Of a DNA stretch of 64,000 bases, positions 41,315 through 49,645 are shown piece by piece; the first letter of the stretch is position 1; every line of letters begins with the position of its first letter. Source of the DNA: Hymenobacter sp. H14-R3 (GTDB lineage Bacteria; Bacteroidota; Bacteroidia; Cytophagales; Hymenobacteraceae); assembly GCF_030063445.1 (NCBI RefSeq), contig NZ_JASITD010000011.1, positions 109,149 through 173,148 on the forward strand, read 5' to 3'. The notes beneath the pieces are model-generated. The model was given only the letters and a program-made list of their open reading frames with translations, was not told the origin of the DNA and searched no databases. The translations under genes were made by a program, and so were the position numbers.

Positions 41315-42886
41315 ATGCAAACCCTCACCGACCTCCTCACCTTCTGGCACGCGCAGGCGGGCAAGCTGGGCCAACAAACGCTTCAGCACGTGGCCCTTAC
41401 GGCGGCCGCCTTGCTGCTGGGCGTGGCCGTGGGCGTGCCCGTGGGGCTGTGGCTCACGCGGCGGCCGCGCTACGCCCCGGCGGTGCTGGGCGTGGCGGGC
41501 GTGCTCCAGACCGTGCCCAGCATTGCGCTGCTGGGGTTTTTGATTCCGGTGATGGGCATTGGGGCCGGGCCGGCCATTCTGGCGCTGCTGCTGTATTCGC
41601 TGCTGCCCATTATCCGCAACACGGTGGCGGGCATTCAGGGGGTGCCGCCGGCCGTGGTGGAAGCCGCTAAGGGCCTGGGCTTTACCGATGGCCAGGTACT
41701 GCGGCGCGTGGAGCTGCCGCTGGCGCTGCCGGTGCTCATGGCGGGTATTCGCACGGCCACGGTCATCAACGTGGGCGTGGCCACGCTGGCGGCCTACGTG
41801 GCGGCGGGCGGGCTGGGCGAGTTCATCTTCGGCGGCATCGCCCTCAATAACCCGGTGATGATACTGGCCGGGGCCATTCCGGCGGCGGGGCTGGCGCTGG
41901 CTTTTGATGCGGGCCTCGGCTGGCTCGAAAAGCAGTCGGCCCGGCGGCTGCGGGCGGTGGGCGGCGGGCTGCTGCTGGCCCTGCCCCTGCTGGCGGCCGG
42001 CTACTGGCTGCCGCAGGCCGCCGGCCGGCTGCGGGCGGGTTTCAGCCCCGAGTTTGTGGGCCGGGCCGACTGCCTGCCGGGCCTCACCAAGGCCTACGGC
42101 CTCACCCACCTGCCCAATGTAGTGCTGGCCCCGGCCCTGGTGTACGAGGCCGCCCGCGCTGCCCACGTCGATGTTATCGACGGCTACTCCACCGACGGGC
42201 GCATTCGGGCCTACGGCCTGCGCGTGCTGCGCGACGACCGCCACGCCCTGCCCCCGTACTACGCCGCGCCCGTGCTGCGCCCGCAACTGCTGGCGGCCCA
42301 CCCCGAGCTGGGCCCCGTGCTCGACCAGCTCAGCGGCCAGCTCTCCGACTCGGCCATGACCACGCTCAACTACCAGGTTGACTACCTGCATCTTGAGCCT
42401 AAAGTAGTGGCCCTAAGGTGGTTGCGCCGCAAGGGTCTCTGGAAGACCCCGCGCCCCCTGCCGGCCGGCGCGCCCACGGTGCGGCTGGGCTCCAAGATTT
42501 TTGCCGAGCAGTACATTCTGGTGGAAATGTACGCCGCCCTCATCCGGGGTAATACCGACCTGGCGGTGGCCACCAAAACCGGCCTTGGCGGCACCAGCAT
42601 CTGCTTTGAGGCGCTGCGCGGCGGCGAAATCGACCTGTACCCCGAGTACACGGGCACCGGCTTGCAGGTGCTGCTGCAACCCTCGGCGGCGGTGCTCGAC
42701 TCGCTGGGCGGCCAGCCCGCGGCGGTGCTGGGCTACGTGCGGGCCGAGTTTCGGCGGCGCTACAACCTGGAGTGGCGCGCCCCGCTGGGCTTCAACAACA
42801 CCTACTGCCTGCTCATGCGGGGCCAGCAGGCGGGCGAGCTGGGCATTGCCAGCATCTCGGAACTGGGCACCTACTTAGCCCAGTGA
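41315..42886 (+). CDS. OpuC-type permease fused to a circularly permuted binding domain
   Basis: 523 residues from the ATG at 41315. Residues 1-~215 are the permease, with the EAA-like loop VVEAAKGLGFTDGQVLRRVEL. The binding domain that follows is in reverse order compared with normal OpuC/EgtU proteins: the segment SPEFVGRADCLPGL and GYSTDGRIRAYGL (~244-380), normally the second half, comes first; a linker (KTPRPLPAGAP) then leads to VRLGSKIFAEQYILVEM and DLYPEYTGTGL (~389-523), normally the first half, and the protein stops at SISELGTYLAQ, exactly where the normal order would continue. It imports a quaternary amine or related zwitterion. The ATPase partner is at 35595-36608. Confidence 0.85.
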   Translation: MQTLTDLLTFWHAQAGKLGQQTLQHVALTAAALLLGVAVGVPVGLWLTRRPRYAPAVLGVAGVLQTVPSIALLGFLIPVMGIGAGPAILALLLYSLLPIIRNTVAGIQGVPPAVVEAAKGLGFTDGQVLRRVELPLALPVLMAGIRTATVINVGVATLAAYVAAGGLGEFIFGGIALNNPVMILAGAIPAAGLALAFDAGLGWLEKQSARRLRAVGGGLLLALPLLAAGYWLPQAAGRLRAGFSPEFVGRADCLPGLTKAYGLTHLPNVVLAPALVYEAARAAHVDVIDGYSTDGRIRAYGLRVLRDDRHALPPYYAAPVLRPQLLAAHPELGPVLDQLSGQLSDSAMTTLNYQVDYLHLEPKVVALRWLRRKGLWKTPRPLPAGAPTVRLGSKIFAEQYILVEMYAALIRGNTDLAVATKTGLGGTSICFEALRGGEIDLYPEYTGTGLQVLLQPSAAVLDSLGGQPAAVLGYVRAEFRRRYNLEWRAPLGFNNTYCLLMRGQQAGELGIASISELGTYLAQ

Positions 42887-43052
42887 GGGAATAGAGTGGC
42901 AAACATATCGCGCGGTTACGGCGTTGGCAGGAGAAACTTTTTGAGCGTTTGAGAGTGAGGCGCCCAATCTAGGGCAGCTACCTCGCGGTGTTCGCCAAGA
43001 CAACCGGTTTTTAATTCTTCCTTCCAACTTCTTAACGCCGGTACTAGCGGTA

Positions 43053-43111
43053 CTGGCGCGAGCTACGCTGCGCTAAGCCCGCGCCAGCACTGACCACTGC
43101 GTAGCGTCAGT
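43053..43111. repeat. Two small hairpins before the sugar transporter
   Basis: CTGGCGCG (43053-43060) pairs with CGCGCCAG (43080-43087), and ACTGAC (43089-43094) with GTCAGT (43106-43111). They lie in the 268-base spacer 42887-43154, which has no gene. They may terminate the permease transcript or be repeat remnants. Confidence 0.45.
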
Positions 43112-43154
43112 TTTCGATTCTTCCTTCTTAAATTCCAGATTCCTAATTTCTCCT

Positions 43155-44513
43155 ATGCCGCTCACCACTACCCCACTGCCTGCTACCTCCGCCAGCCCGC
43201 CGCCCTTCACCGAGCGGCGCTATATTATCACCTTCATTTTTGTGGTGTCGCTGTTCATGCTCTGGGGCCTGGGCGTGACGATGGCCGACGTGCTCAACAA
43301 GCACTTTCAGCAGGTGCTGCACGTGAGCAAGGCCAACTCGGCCTACGTGCAGGCCGCCACCTTCGGGGCCTACTTCGTGATGGGCCTGCCCGCGGGCTGG
43401 TTCATGAAGCGCTTTGGCTACCAAAAGGGCGTTATCCTGGGCCTGGGCCTGTACGCCGCCGGGGCTTTTCTGATGGTGCCGGCCGCCAATGCGGCCTCGT
43501 TCACGTTTCTGCTGGTGGCCCTGTTTGTGCTGGCCTGCGGCCTGGGCACGCTCGAAGCCGTGGCGCACCCGTTTCTGGACGGCCTGGGCGACCCGGGCAG
43601 CTCCGACCGGCGCATCACGTTTTCGCACGCCATCAACGGCATTGGGGCGGTGTCGGGGCCGCTCATTGGGGGCTACTTCGTGCTGCGCGGCACCCACGCG
43701 GCCGGCGACTTATCGTCGGTGAAGGTGCTCTACACCATTATTGGCGTAGTGGTGGCCGGCATCGGGCTGGCGTTTGCCTTCGTAAAAGTGCCCCAGCTCA
43801 ACGCCGAGCACACGCCCGAAACGCGCCTGGGAGCGCCCAACGAAACGCCCACCGACCTGGTGGCCGACAAAAGCCTCTTTCAGCACAAGCATTTCGTGTG
43901 GGCCTGCGTGGCGCAGCTCTTCAACACGGCGGCGCAGGGCGGCACCTGGGCGTATTTTATCAACTACGGCACCGATTATATGGGCCTGAAGCCGGGGCCG
44001 GCCATCCAGGGGTTCTGGCAGGTGGGCGACCTCTTTAGCCGCACCGTGGGCCTGGTGCCCGGCCTGCCCCACCTGGCCAACGATGTGGCGGCTTACTTCT
44101 TCTCCCTGAGCCTGGTCGGCATGATGCTGGGGCGCTTTCTGGGCACCTACCTCATGCAGTTTATCGCCCCCAACCGCCTGCTGGCCTTCGTGGCCCTGGC
44201 CAACATCGGTATGTGCGTCATTGTGGCGCAGCACTGGGGCTGGGTGTCGTTTGGGGCCCTCATTGCGCTCAACTTCTTTTTCAGCGTCATGTTCCCGATT
44301 ATTTATAGCCTGGGGCTCAAGGACTTGGGCCGGCACAAGCAGTTGGCCTCGTCGTTCATCGTGATGGGCGTGGTGGGCGCGGCGCTGTTTCCGCGCTTCG
44401 TGATGGGGCCGGTGGCCAACGTGAGCGTGGCCCACGCCTACTACCTGCCCATTATTTGCTACGTAATGGTGTTCTTGTACGGCATTAAGTTCTACAAAGT
44501 GCAGCGCGACTAG
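43155..44513 (+). CDS. FucP-like sugar:H+ symporter (MFS)
   Basis: 452 residues, twelve membrane helices. Family features: FMLWGLGVTMADVLNKHFQ in helix 1, AATFGAYFVMGLPAGWFMKRFGYQ with the MFS loop motif, and the helix-4 Glu in LGTLEAVAHPFLDGLG, as in L-fucose and glucose/galactose porters. It moves a monosaccharide into the cytoplasm with protons. The neighbouring GH92 mannosidase and 3-keto-sugar genes suggest it takes up sugar released outside. Confidence 0.88.
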   Translation: MPLTTTPLPATSASPPPFTERRYIITFIFVVSLFMLWGLGVTMADVLNKHFQQVLHVSKANSAYVQAATFGAYFVMGLPAGWFMKRFGYQKGVILGLGLYAAGAFLMVPAANAASFTFLLVALFVLACGLGTLEAVAHPFLDGLGDPGSSDRRITFSHAINGIGAVSGPLIGGYFVLRGTHAAGDLSSVKVLYTIIGVVVAGIGLAFAFVKVPQLNAEHTPETRLGAPNETPTDLVADKSLFQHKHFVWACVAQLFNTAAQGGTWAYFINYGTDYMGLKPGPAIQGFWQVGDLFSRTVGLVPGLPHLANDVAAYFFSLSLVGMMLGRFLGTYLMQFIAPNRLLAFVALANIGMCVIVAQHWGWVSFGALIALNFFFSVMFPIIYSLGLKDLGRHKQLASSFIVMGVVGAALFPRFVMGPVANVSVAHAYYLPIICYVMVFLYGIKFYKVQRD

Positions 44514-44570
44514 TGGCTTAGTAATAAGTTAACTAACTAATTACTAAGCCTTTATTCTTTCTCCTTGCTT

Positions 44571-45200
44571 ATGCTCAAGCTTTTACTCATCGGTGGTGGC
44601 CTGGCGGTAGCGGCGGCCACCAGCAGCCTGGTGTTCATCTTCTCGCTGGGGCAAAAATCGGTCACCTACGAGGCCGTGCTTCAGCTCCTGGATGCGGCGG
44701 GGCAGCCGCTGGCGCACCAGCCGGTAGTGGTGTGGCGCTACGACTACCCGCGCCAGCTGCTGCGCACCGACTCGGCGGGCCAGGTGCGCTGGCAGGCGCA
44801 GGAGTCGTTCAGCGCCAGTGTGCTCATCGGGCCCAAGCGGCCCGACGTGTTTCTGGTGCGGCTGGCCGTGCCGGAGGTGTCGCCCCTCTACTACCGCTTC
44901 GAGGTGGGCCGCAAGGATTCCGGGCCCGTGCCCTACCAGGTCTTCAACACCGAGTACGACTACTACTTTGGCCACCAGTGGGTGGGCGATGTGGATGCGG
45001 CCGGCCGGCTCCGGCGCGAAGTGAAGCAGGGCAGCCCGGCCACCACCTACCAGGCCGTGCCCCCCACCGGCGGGCAGCTGCTGCGCTGGCAGGCCACGGC
45101 TACCCTGCGCCCCGCGGGCCAGCAGCCCGATGGCCGCGCCCACTACACCCTGGCCCTCACGCTCCGGCAACACGGCCTGGCCCTTCCCGAAGCGCCCTAA
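44571..45200 (+). CDS. Membrane-anchored protein of unknown function
   Basis: 209 residues from the ATG at 44571; a TTG six bases earlier is possible. One N-terminal membrane helix (LLLIGGGLAVAAATSSLVF) anchors a beta-rich domain (VTYEAVLQLLDAAGQPLAHQPVVVWRYD, DSAGQVRWQ) that looks like an Ig-like or carboxypeptidase-regulatory-like sandwich, plus a second strand set ending TLRPAGQQPDGRAHYTLAL. No family with a known role recognised. It lies between the sugar transporter and GH92 on the same strand. Confidence 0.7.
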   Translation: MLKLLLIGGGLAVAAATSSLVFIFSLGQKSVTYEAVLQLLDAAGQPLAHQPVVVWRYDYPRQLLRTDSAGQVRWQAQESFSASVLIGPKRPDVFLVRLAVPEVSPLYYRFEVGRKDSGPVPYQVFNTEYDYYFGHQWVGDVDAAGRLRREVKQGSPATTYQAVPPTGGQLLRWQATATLRPAGQQPDGRAHYTLALTLRQHGLALPEAP

Positions 45201-45240
45201 AAACGGGCCAGGGCCAGAAGCGACGCGTTACATTGGCAGC

Positions 45241-47541
45241 ATGAAGCACTTCCTGCTGGCTCCCAACCTGCTCCTGGCCTGCGCCGCTGCGGCCCAAACC
45301 ACCCCCGAAAACCTCGTGCAGTACGCCCACCCGCTGGTGGGCACCGCCCGCATGGGCCACACCTACCCCGGGGCCACGGTGCCCTTCGGCGCGGTGCAGC
45401 TCTCGCCCGATACCGACACCATCAGCTACGAGCTGAATGGCAAGTATAACCCCGAAGTGTATTCGTACTGCGCTGGCTACCAGTACAAAGACCCCACCAT
45501 CGTGGGCTTCAGCCACACGCACTTCAACGGCACGGGCCACTCCGATTTAGGCGATTTTCTGGTGATGCCCACCACCGGGCCGTTGCAGCTGAACCCCGGC
45601 CCCGCCGACAAGCCGAGTAGCGGCTACCGCTCGGCCTACTCGCACGCCACGGAGGTGGCCGAGCCCGCCTACTACAAGGTGCGGCTGGCCGACCACGATA
45701 TTCTGGCCGAGCTCACGGCCACGACCCGCGTGGGCGTGCACCAGTACACGTTTCCGCAGGCCGACCAAAGCCACATCATACTCGATTTGATGGCTGGGAT
45801 TTACAACTACCCCGACAAAAACGTGTGGACGTTCGTGCGGGTCGAAAACGACTCGCTCGTGACCGGCTACCGCCAAACCAACGGCTGGGGCCGCACCCGC
45901 ACGGTGTACTTCGCGCTCAGCTTTTCGCGCCCCTTCAAAACCTACGGCAGCCGCAACTACGATAAGAAGGAGGCCTACCGCGGCTTCTGGGGGCGCTTCG
46001 ACCAGGCCCACAACTGGCCCGACCTCGCCGGCCACCAGCTGCGCCTGCACTTCGACTTCGGGGCGATGCAGGCCGGCGATAAGGTGAAGCTCAAACTGGC
46101 CCTCTCGCCCGTGAGCACCGCCGGCGCGCTGGCCAACCTGCGCGCCGAAGCCCCCGGCTGGAACTTCGCCGATTACCGACAAAAAGGCCAGGCGCAGTGG
46201 CAGCAGGAGCTGAGCAAAATCACGGTCAGTTCGCCGCGCCGGGTCGATAAGGAAAACTTCTACACGGCTATGTACCACGCCTTTATCGGCACCACCATCT
46301 ACCAGGACGTGGACGGCCAGTACCGCGGCCTCGACCAGAACATTCACACCGCCAAGGGTTTCACCAACTACACCAGCTTCTCGCTCTGGGATACCTACCG
46401 GGCGCTGCACCCCCTTTATAACCTGGTGCAGCCGCAGCGCAACGCCGACATGGCCCAAAGTATGCTGGCCCACTTCGACCAAAGCGCCGAGCACATGCTG
46501 CCCGTGTGGAGCCACTACGCCAACGAAAACTGGTGCATGATTGGCTACCACTCGGTGCCCGTGCTCTGCGACGCCATCGTGCTCGGCAACGCCCCCTTCG
46601 ACCAAAACCATGCCCTCGACGCCTGCGTTACCACCGCCCGCCAGCGCTGGTACGACGGCCTGGGCGAGTACATGACCCGCGGCTACGTGCCCGAGGATAA
46701 AAGCGGCGCCTCGGTATCGAAAACCCTGGAATACGCCTTCGACGACTACTGCATTGCCCAGGCCGCCAAGAAGCTGGGCCGCCCCGATATTGAAAAGGAG
46801 TTTCGCCAGCGCGCCACCAACTGGCAAAACGTGTACGACGCCCGCATCGGCTTCATGCGCCCGCGCTTGGCCGACGGCACCTTCCGGGCCAAGTTTGACG
46901 TGCTGACCACCAGCGACCCCGCCTACATCGAGGGCAACGCCTGGAACTACAGCCTCTACGTGCCCCACGACCCGGCCGCGCTCATTGCCAAAATGGGCGG
47001 TAACAAGCGCTTCGTGCCCCACCTCGACTCGCTCTTCACCATTCACCTGCCCGACAAGTTCTTCGCCGAAACCGAGGACATCACCCGCGACGGCATCATC
47101 GGTAACTACGTGCACGGCAACGAGCCCGCCCACCACGCCGCCTACCTATACAACTGGACCAACCAGCCCTGGAAAACCCAGCCCCGCATCCGCATGATTC
47201 TCAACAAGATGTATCACCAGGGCCCCGACGGCCTCGGCGGTAACGACGACTGCGGCCAGCTATCGGCCTGGTACATCTTCTCGGCCCTGGGCTTCTACCC
47301 CGTCGCCCCCGCCTCGGGCGAGTACGCGCTCGGCAGCCCCGCCGTGCACGGGGCCACGCTGCAAGTCGGCGAGGGCAAACAATTCGTGATTACCGTTAAG
47401 AACCAGAGCGATAAGAACGTCTACGTGCAGTCGGCCCGGCTGAATGGCAAGCTGCTGGCGCGGCCGTTTTTGCCAGTAAGCGAGGTGCGCCAGGGCGGCA
47501 CGCTGGAGTTTGTGATGGGCAGCCGGCCGGCGCGGAAATAG
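45241..47541 (+). CDS. GH92 family alpha-mannosidase
   Basis: 766 residues from the ATG at 45241 (signal peptide MKHFLLAPNLLLACAAAA). Family GH92 hallmarks: VGTARMGHTYPGATVPFG near the N-terminus, GFSHTHFNGTGHSDLGD, DGIIGNYVHGNEPAHHAAY, and GGNDDCGQLSAWYIFSALGFYP with the catalytic acid region. GH92 enzymes are calcium-dependent exo-mannosidases that remove terminal alpha-mannose from glycans, usually in the periplasm or at the surface. It ends the 43155-47541 sugar cluster. Confidence 0.94.
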   Translation: MKHFLLAPNLLLACAAAAQTTPENLVQYAHPLVGTARMGHTYPGATVPFGAVQLSPDTDTISYELNGKYNPEVYSYCAGYQYKDPTIVGFSHTHFNGTGHSDLGDFLVMPTTGPLQLNPGPADKPSSGYRSAYSHATEVAEPAYYKVRLADHDILAELTATTRVGVHQYTFPQADQSHIILDLMAGIYNYPDKNVWTFVRVENDSLVTGYRQTNGWGRTRTVYFALSFSRPFKTYGSRNYDKKEAYRGFWGRFDQAHNWPDLAGHQLRLHFDFGAMQAGDKVKLKLALSPVSTAGALANLRAEAPGWNFADYRQKGQAQWQQELSKITVSSPRRVDKENFYTAMYHAFIGTTIYQDVDGQYRGLDQNIHTAKGFTNYTSFSLWDTYRALHPLYNLVQPQRNADMAQSMLAHFDQSAEHMLPVWSHYANENWCMIGYHSVPVLCDAIVLGNAPFDQNHALDACVTTARQRWYDGLGEYMTRGYVPEDKSGASVSKTLEYAFDDYCIAQAAKKLGRPDIEKEFRQRATNWQNVYDARIGFMRPRLADGTFRAKFDVLTTSDPAYIEGNAWNYSLYVPHDPAALIAKMGGNKRFVPHLDSLFTIHLPDKFFAETEDITRDGIIGNYVHGNEPAHHAAYLYNWTNQPWKTQPRIRMILNKMYHQGPDGLGGNDDCGQLSAWYIFSALGFYPVAPASGEYALGSPAVHGATLQVGEGKQFVITVKNQSDKNVYVQSARLNGKLLARPFLPVSEVRQGGTLEFVMGSRPARK

Positions 47542-47567
47542 TAATAGGGCTGATTGTGTAAGTCCTG

Positions 47568-48191
47568 TTAGCTCGCCCTATTTGCATAGGCTTGCAGGCG
47601 ACCAGCCGCCGCCTGGAAACTGACCAAATACGCACAGCCTAAGGCTGATAGCTCAGCTCTTATTCCTAGCTTGCCAAAATCCTTCTCATTGCGCGAGACA
47701 AAGAGCTTTGGCGTAGCGATGGGCATACTCCGCAAACCCGCCAGTACGGAGGCATAGATTAGTGAATCTTGCGGGGTTAGGTTATAAAGCTGCGCCTTCT
47801 CAAACGCTTCCTCAATAACCGCTTGGGTCAGCGGCACTAACGTAGCTACTTGCGATAATTCGCCCGCGATGGCGTAAAGCCGTTGCGTTTGCGTACGGGT
47901 CCTTTCCGAAAGCAACGTAGTGAGCGCCAGCGTTAAATCATCCATCGCGCTGGCATCACTCTCGGCCTCGCGGCGGTGCTGCGTGATTTCTTTCAGCAAA
48001 TACTCCTGGTAGCGCTCCCGCTCGTTGCGCAACGGCCGGAGCTTTTCAAATACTTCTGTGAGTGCATAGTGCGGCAGATGCAACGCATAGGCAGTGGATA
48101 CAGCACCTTGCCGGATTTGCTCGCAAAAGGTATACTCAGCCTGTTGAAACGCTAACTCCAACACAAAATTGGACTCCACAAATACGTGCAT
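47568..48191 (-). CDS. PIN-domain protein
   Basis: 207 residues from the ATG at 48191 (MHVFVESNFVLELAF). PIN-fold acidic positions are recognisable: Glu in FVESN (in place of the usual first Asp), Glu in the LTEVFEKL helix, Asp in TPQDSLIYASVL and Asp in FVSRNEKDFGKLG. PIN proteins are metal-dependent ribonucleases, often toxins. The helical insert (~60-120, Arg/Glu-rich) is longer than in small VapC toxins. The start overlaps the stop of the upstream gene by one base (TGATG), so the two are translated together. Confidence 0.75.
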   Translation of the reverse strand: MHVFVESNFVLELAFQQAEYTFCEQIRQGAVSTAYALHLPHYALTEVFEKLRPLRNERERYQEYLLKEITQHRREAESDASAMDDLTLALTTLLSERTRTQTQRLYAIAGELSQVATLVPLTQAVIEEAFEKAQLYNLTPQDSLIYASVLAGLRSMPIATPKLFVSRNEKDFGKLGIRAELSALGCAYLVSFQAAAGRLQAYANRAS

Positions 48192-48673
48192 CAGTTTGCC
48201 TCGCCTTCTAGGTGAATATATCCACGATGAATTAGCGGTTGCAACCCGGTAGTTACCAGCCACTCCTGACCCGGCATTTTCAACAGGGTTTCGGCAGGCT
48301 TAAAAATGATGGAGCCCAACCACGAGTAAACCAGCAGTATAAACTCTCGACCGCCCAGCGTAGCTAAAGGCACCTTTTTCAGGTTGATGTACCGTGTAAG
48401 CAACGCTTCCGTGTCGCCTTCATACGCGGGCACGGCGCTAGCGGGGTTCCATACCCAGAATTTTTGGGTGGAGATGAACAGAAAAAAGCAAACCGGGCTA
48501 CTCGCCGCCACAAGCTCGCGCATAGCTTGCGCAGCTTCAGCCAGCTCTGGCCTTGCGCTTCTTTTTACTTCTATTACCAGTTGCGTCGTACCATCTTCCG
48601 AGGTCACGAACAAGTCGGTTAGCAGGCGGGCGGTTGTCGGGTACATTGGGCAGGCCGACCAGGTTTGTGCCAA
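48191..48673 (-). CDS. Small protein with nuclease-like ExK motif, partner of PIN gene
   Basis: 160 residues; an ATG at 48646 (MYPTTARLLTDLFV) is an alternative start. The stretch SEDGTTQLVIEVKRSA has the D-x(n)-ExK pattern of PD-(D/E)XK restriction-like folds, followed by a helix ELAEAAQAMRELV and a strand VCFFLFISTQKFWVWN. That could be a nuclease, or a nuclease-fold protein without activity that binds nucleic acid or the PIN partner. The one-base overlap with the PIN gene argues for a functional pair. Not a family I can name. Confidence 0.6.
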   Translation of the reverse strand: MAQTWSACPMYPTTARLLTDLFVTSEDGTTQLVIEVKRSARPELAEAAQAMRELVAASSPVCFFLFISTQKFWVWNPASAVPAYEGDTEALLTRYINLKKVPLATLGGREFILLVYSWLGSIIFKPAETLLKMPGQEWLVTTGLQPLIHRGYIHLEGEAN

Positions 48674-48790
48674 GCCCGGTCCTTAGTTTCAAATATACGC
48701 AACAGCCCTAGATATCGCTTATCCATACAAGCCACCCATAACCCGCAGCCTCGGTAAGTTGCCGGGGCTTCTTGCGTTATACTTGCCGCC

Positions 48791-48931
48791 ATGAACCCCG
48801 ACCAAACGCCCGCGCACCTGCCCGCCCTGCTGCCCCACACCGCCGCCCTGCTACTTAGGGCGCAGGGGGCGCTTGGGCTGCTGGTAGCACCTGCACGGCC
48901 GAAATCAGCAGTCTTACACCTCGGCCGGTGA
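48791..48931 (+). pseudogene. Remnant of the N-terminus of a TPR-protein paralogue
   Basis: A 46-codon frame from an ATG at 48791. Its product (NPDQTPAHLPALLPHTAALL ... RAQGALGLL) lines up with the original N-terminus of the TPR gene reconstructed at 50029/51242 (NPPEPNAAQLPDLLPQTALV ... RTQTTLGLL): the skeleton LPxLLPxTAxxLxRxQxxLGLL is shared. After LGLL the similarity and the frame end. The piece is GC-rich inside an AT-rich spacer (48674-49057). I read it as a fragment left by recombination. Confidence 0.55.
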
Positions 48932-48952
48932 GGCAGAAACTATATAGCTCAT

Positions 48953-48986
48953 TTTGCAATTTTTAAAACTTCTTGTTATATCTTTG
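48953..48986 (+). promoter_or_regulatory. Bacteroidota-type promoter
   Basis: TTTG (48953-48956), 22 bases, then TATCTTTG (48979-48986), matching the -33 TTTG and -7 TAnnTTTG elements of the Bacteroidota primary sigma factor with slightly long spacing. It lies 71 bases upstream of the AT-rich gene at 49058. Confidence 0.5.
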
Positions 48987-49057
48987 TATCGCTTACAAGG
49001 TGAGTAGGCCCTTCGCAAGCCAAGAATTTTTATTAATTAATTATAGACTAAAATTTT

Positions 49058-49453
49058 ATGATAAGAACAAGAAGTAAGATAGAACTAGAAATAACCAGAA
49101 TTGAAGGACCAGATGACAACAAAGACCATGTAGAGAAGATTTATTTTACTACTCAGGCAGGAATAAACTTAAATGATTACCTACTCTACGATACTACCTT
49201 CACAGACGGTAACAAAGAATCAAACAAGGGTCGTCACGTTTATCGCTTTCCAGATTACGAAGTAAAAGAGATGAATGAGGTTGAACTCTGGATTGCAGAG
49301 AGACAAAAACTAGGTATCAAAGTCAAGTCTATAATGCAAATAAGTCCTAAATTCCATTGGGATAGAAGCAGCCCTATTATGAACGATACAGGCGACAAAT
49401 TAACAGTAGTGAAAATAGCCACTGCAAAGGCTTTTGAGGCAAGACCTAAGTAG
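49058..49453 (+). CDS. AT-rich protein of unknown function
   Basis: 131 residues, in DNA much richer in A and T than the neighbouring core genes, a sign of transfer. The product is soluble and charged, without membrane segments (IYFTTQAGINLNDYLLYDTTF, RHVYRFPDYEVKEMNEVELWI). I do not recognise the family. It has its own promoter upstream and a strong bidirectional hairpin starting at its stop codon, so it is an independent cassette. Confidence 0.75.
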   Translation: MIRTRSKIELEITRIEGPDDNKDHVEKIYFTTQAGINLNDYLLYDTTFTDGNKESNKGRHVYRFPDYEVKEMNEVELWIAERQKLGIKVKSIMQISPKFHWDRSSPIMNDTGDKLTVVKIATAKAFEARPK

Positions 49454-49515
49454 CAGATAGACATAAAAAGACCCTAGCCCCTACTCGGTTAGGGCTTTTT
49501 TATGTCTATCTGCTA
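49451..49515. terminator. Nested bidirectional terminator
   Basis: Outer arms TAGCAGATAGACATAAAA at 49451-49468 pair with TTTTATGTCTATCTGCTA at about 49498-49515; an inner pair CCCTAGCCC/GGGCT-like sits between. The left arm contains the TAG stop codon of the 49058 gene. A- and T-runs suit termination on both strands. Confidence 0.8.
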
Positions 49516-49645
49516 GTTGACCAACTTCTGACAAGTAGGCAGTAATTTAGAATATTACCTGCACTTTCGTGGGCTTCGCTTCAGCCAAGGCTAAGTTATC
49601 AAAGGCATCTTCCGGCTACATTTGGCCTACGTCAAAACCACTACC

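Noticed and set aside
48619..48840. Minus-strand 73-codon frame upstream of the ExK gene
   Set aside because: No start context, no motif, and it overlaps both the ExK gene and the TPR remnant on the other strand.
49617..49624. TACATTTG as a firm promoter for the 49646 gene
   Set aside because: The -7 box fits but no TTTG is found at the right distance upstream, so it is mentioned only under the gene.
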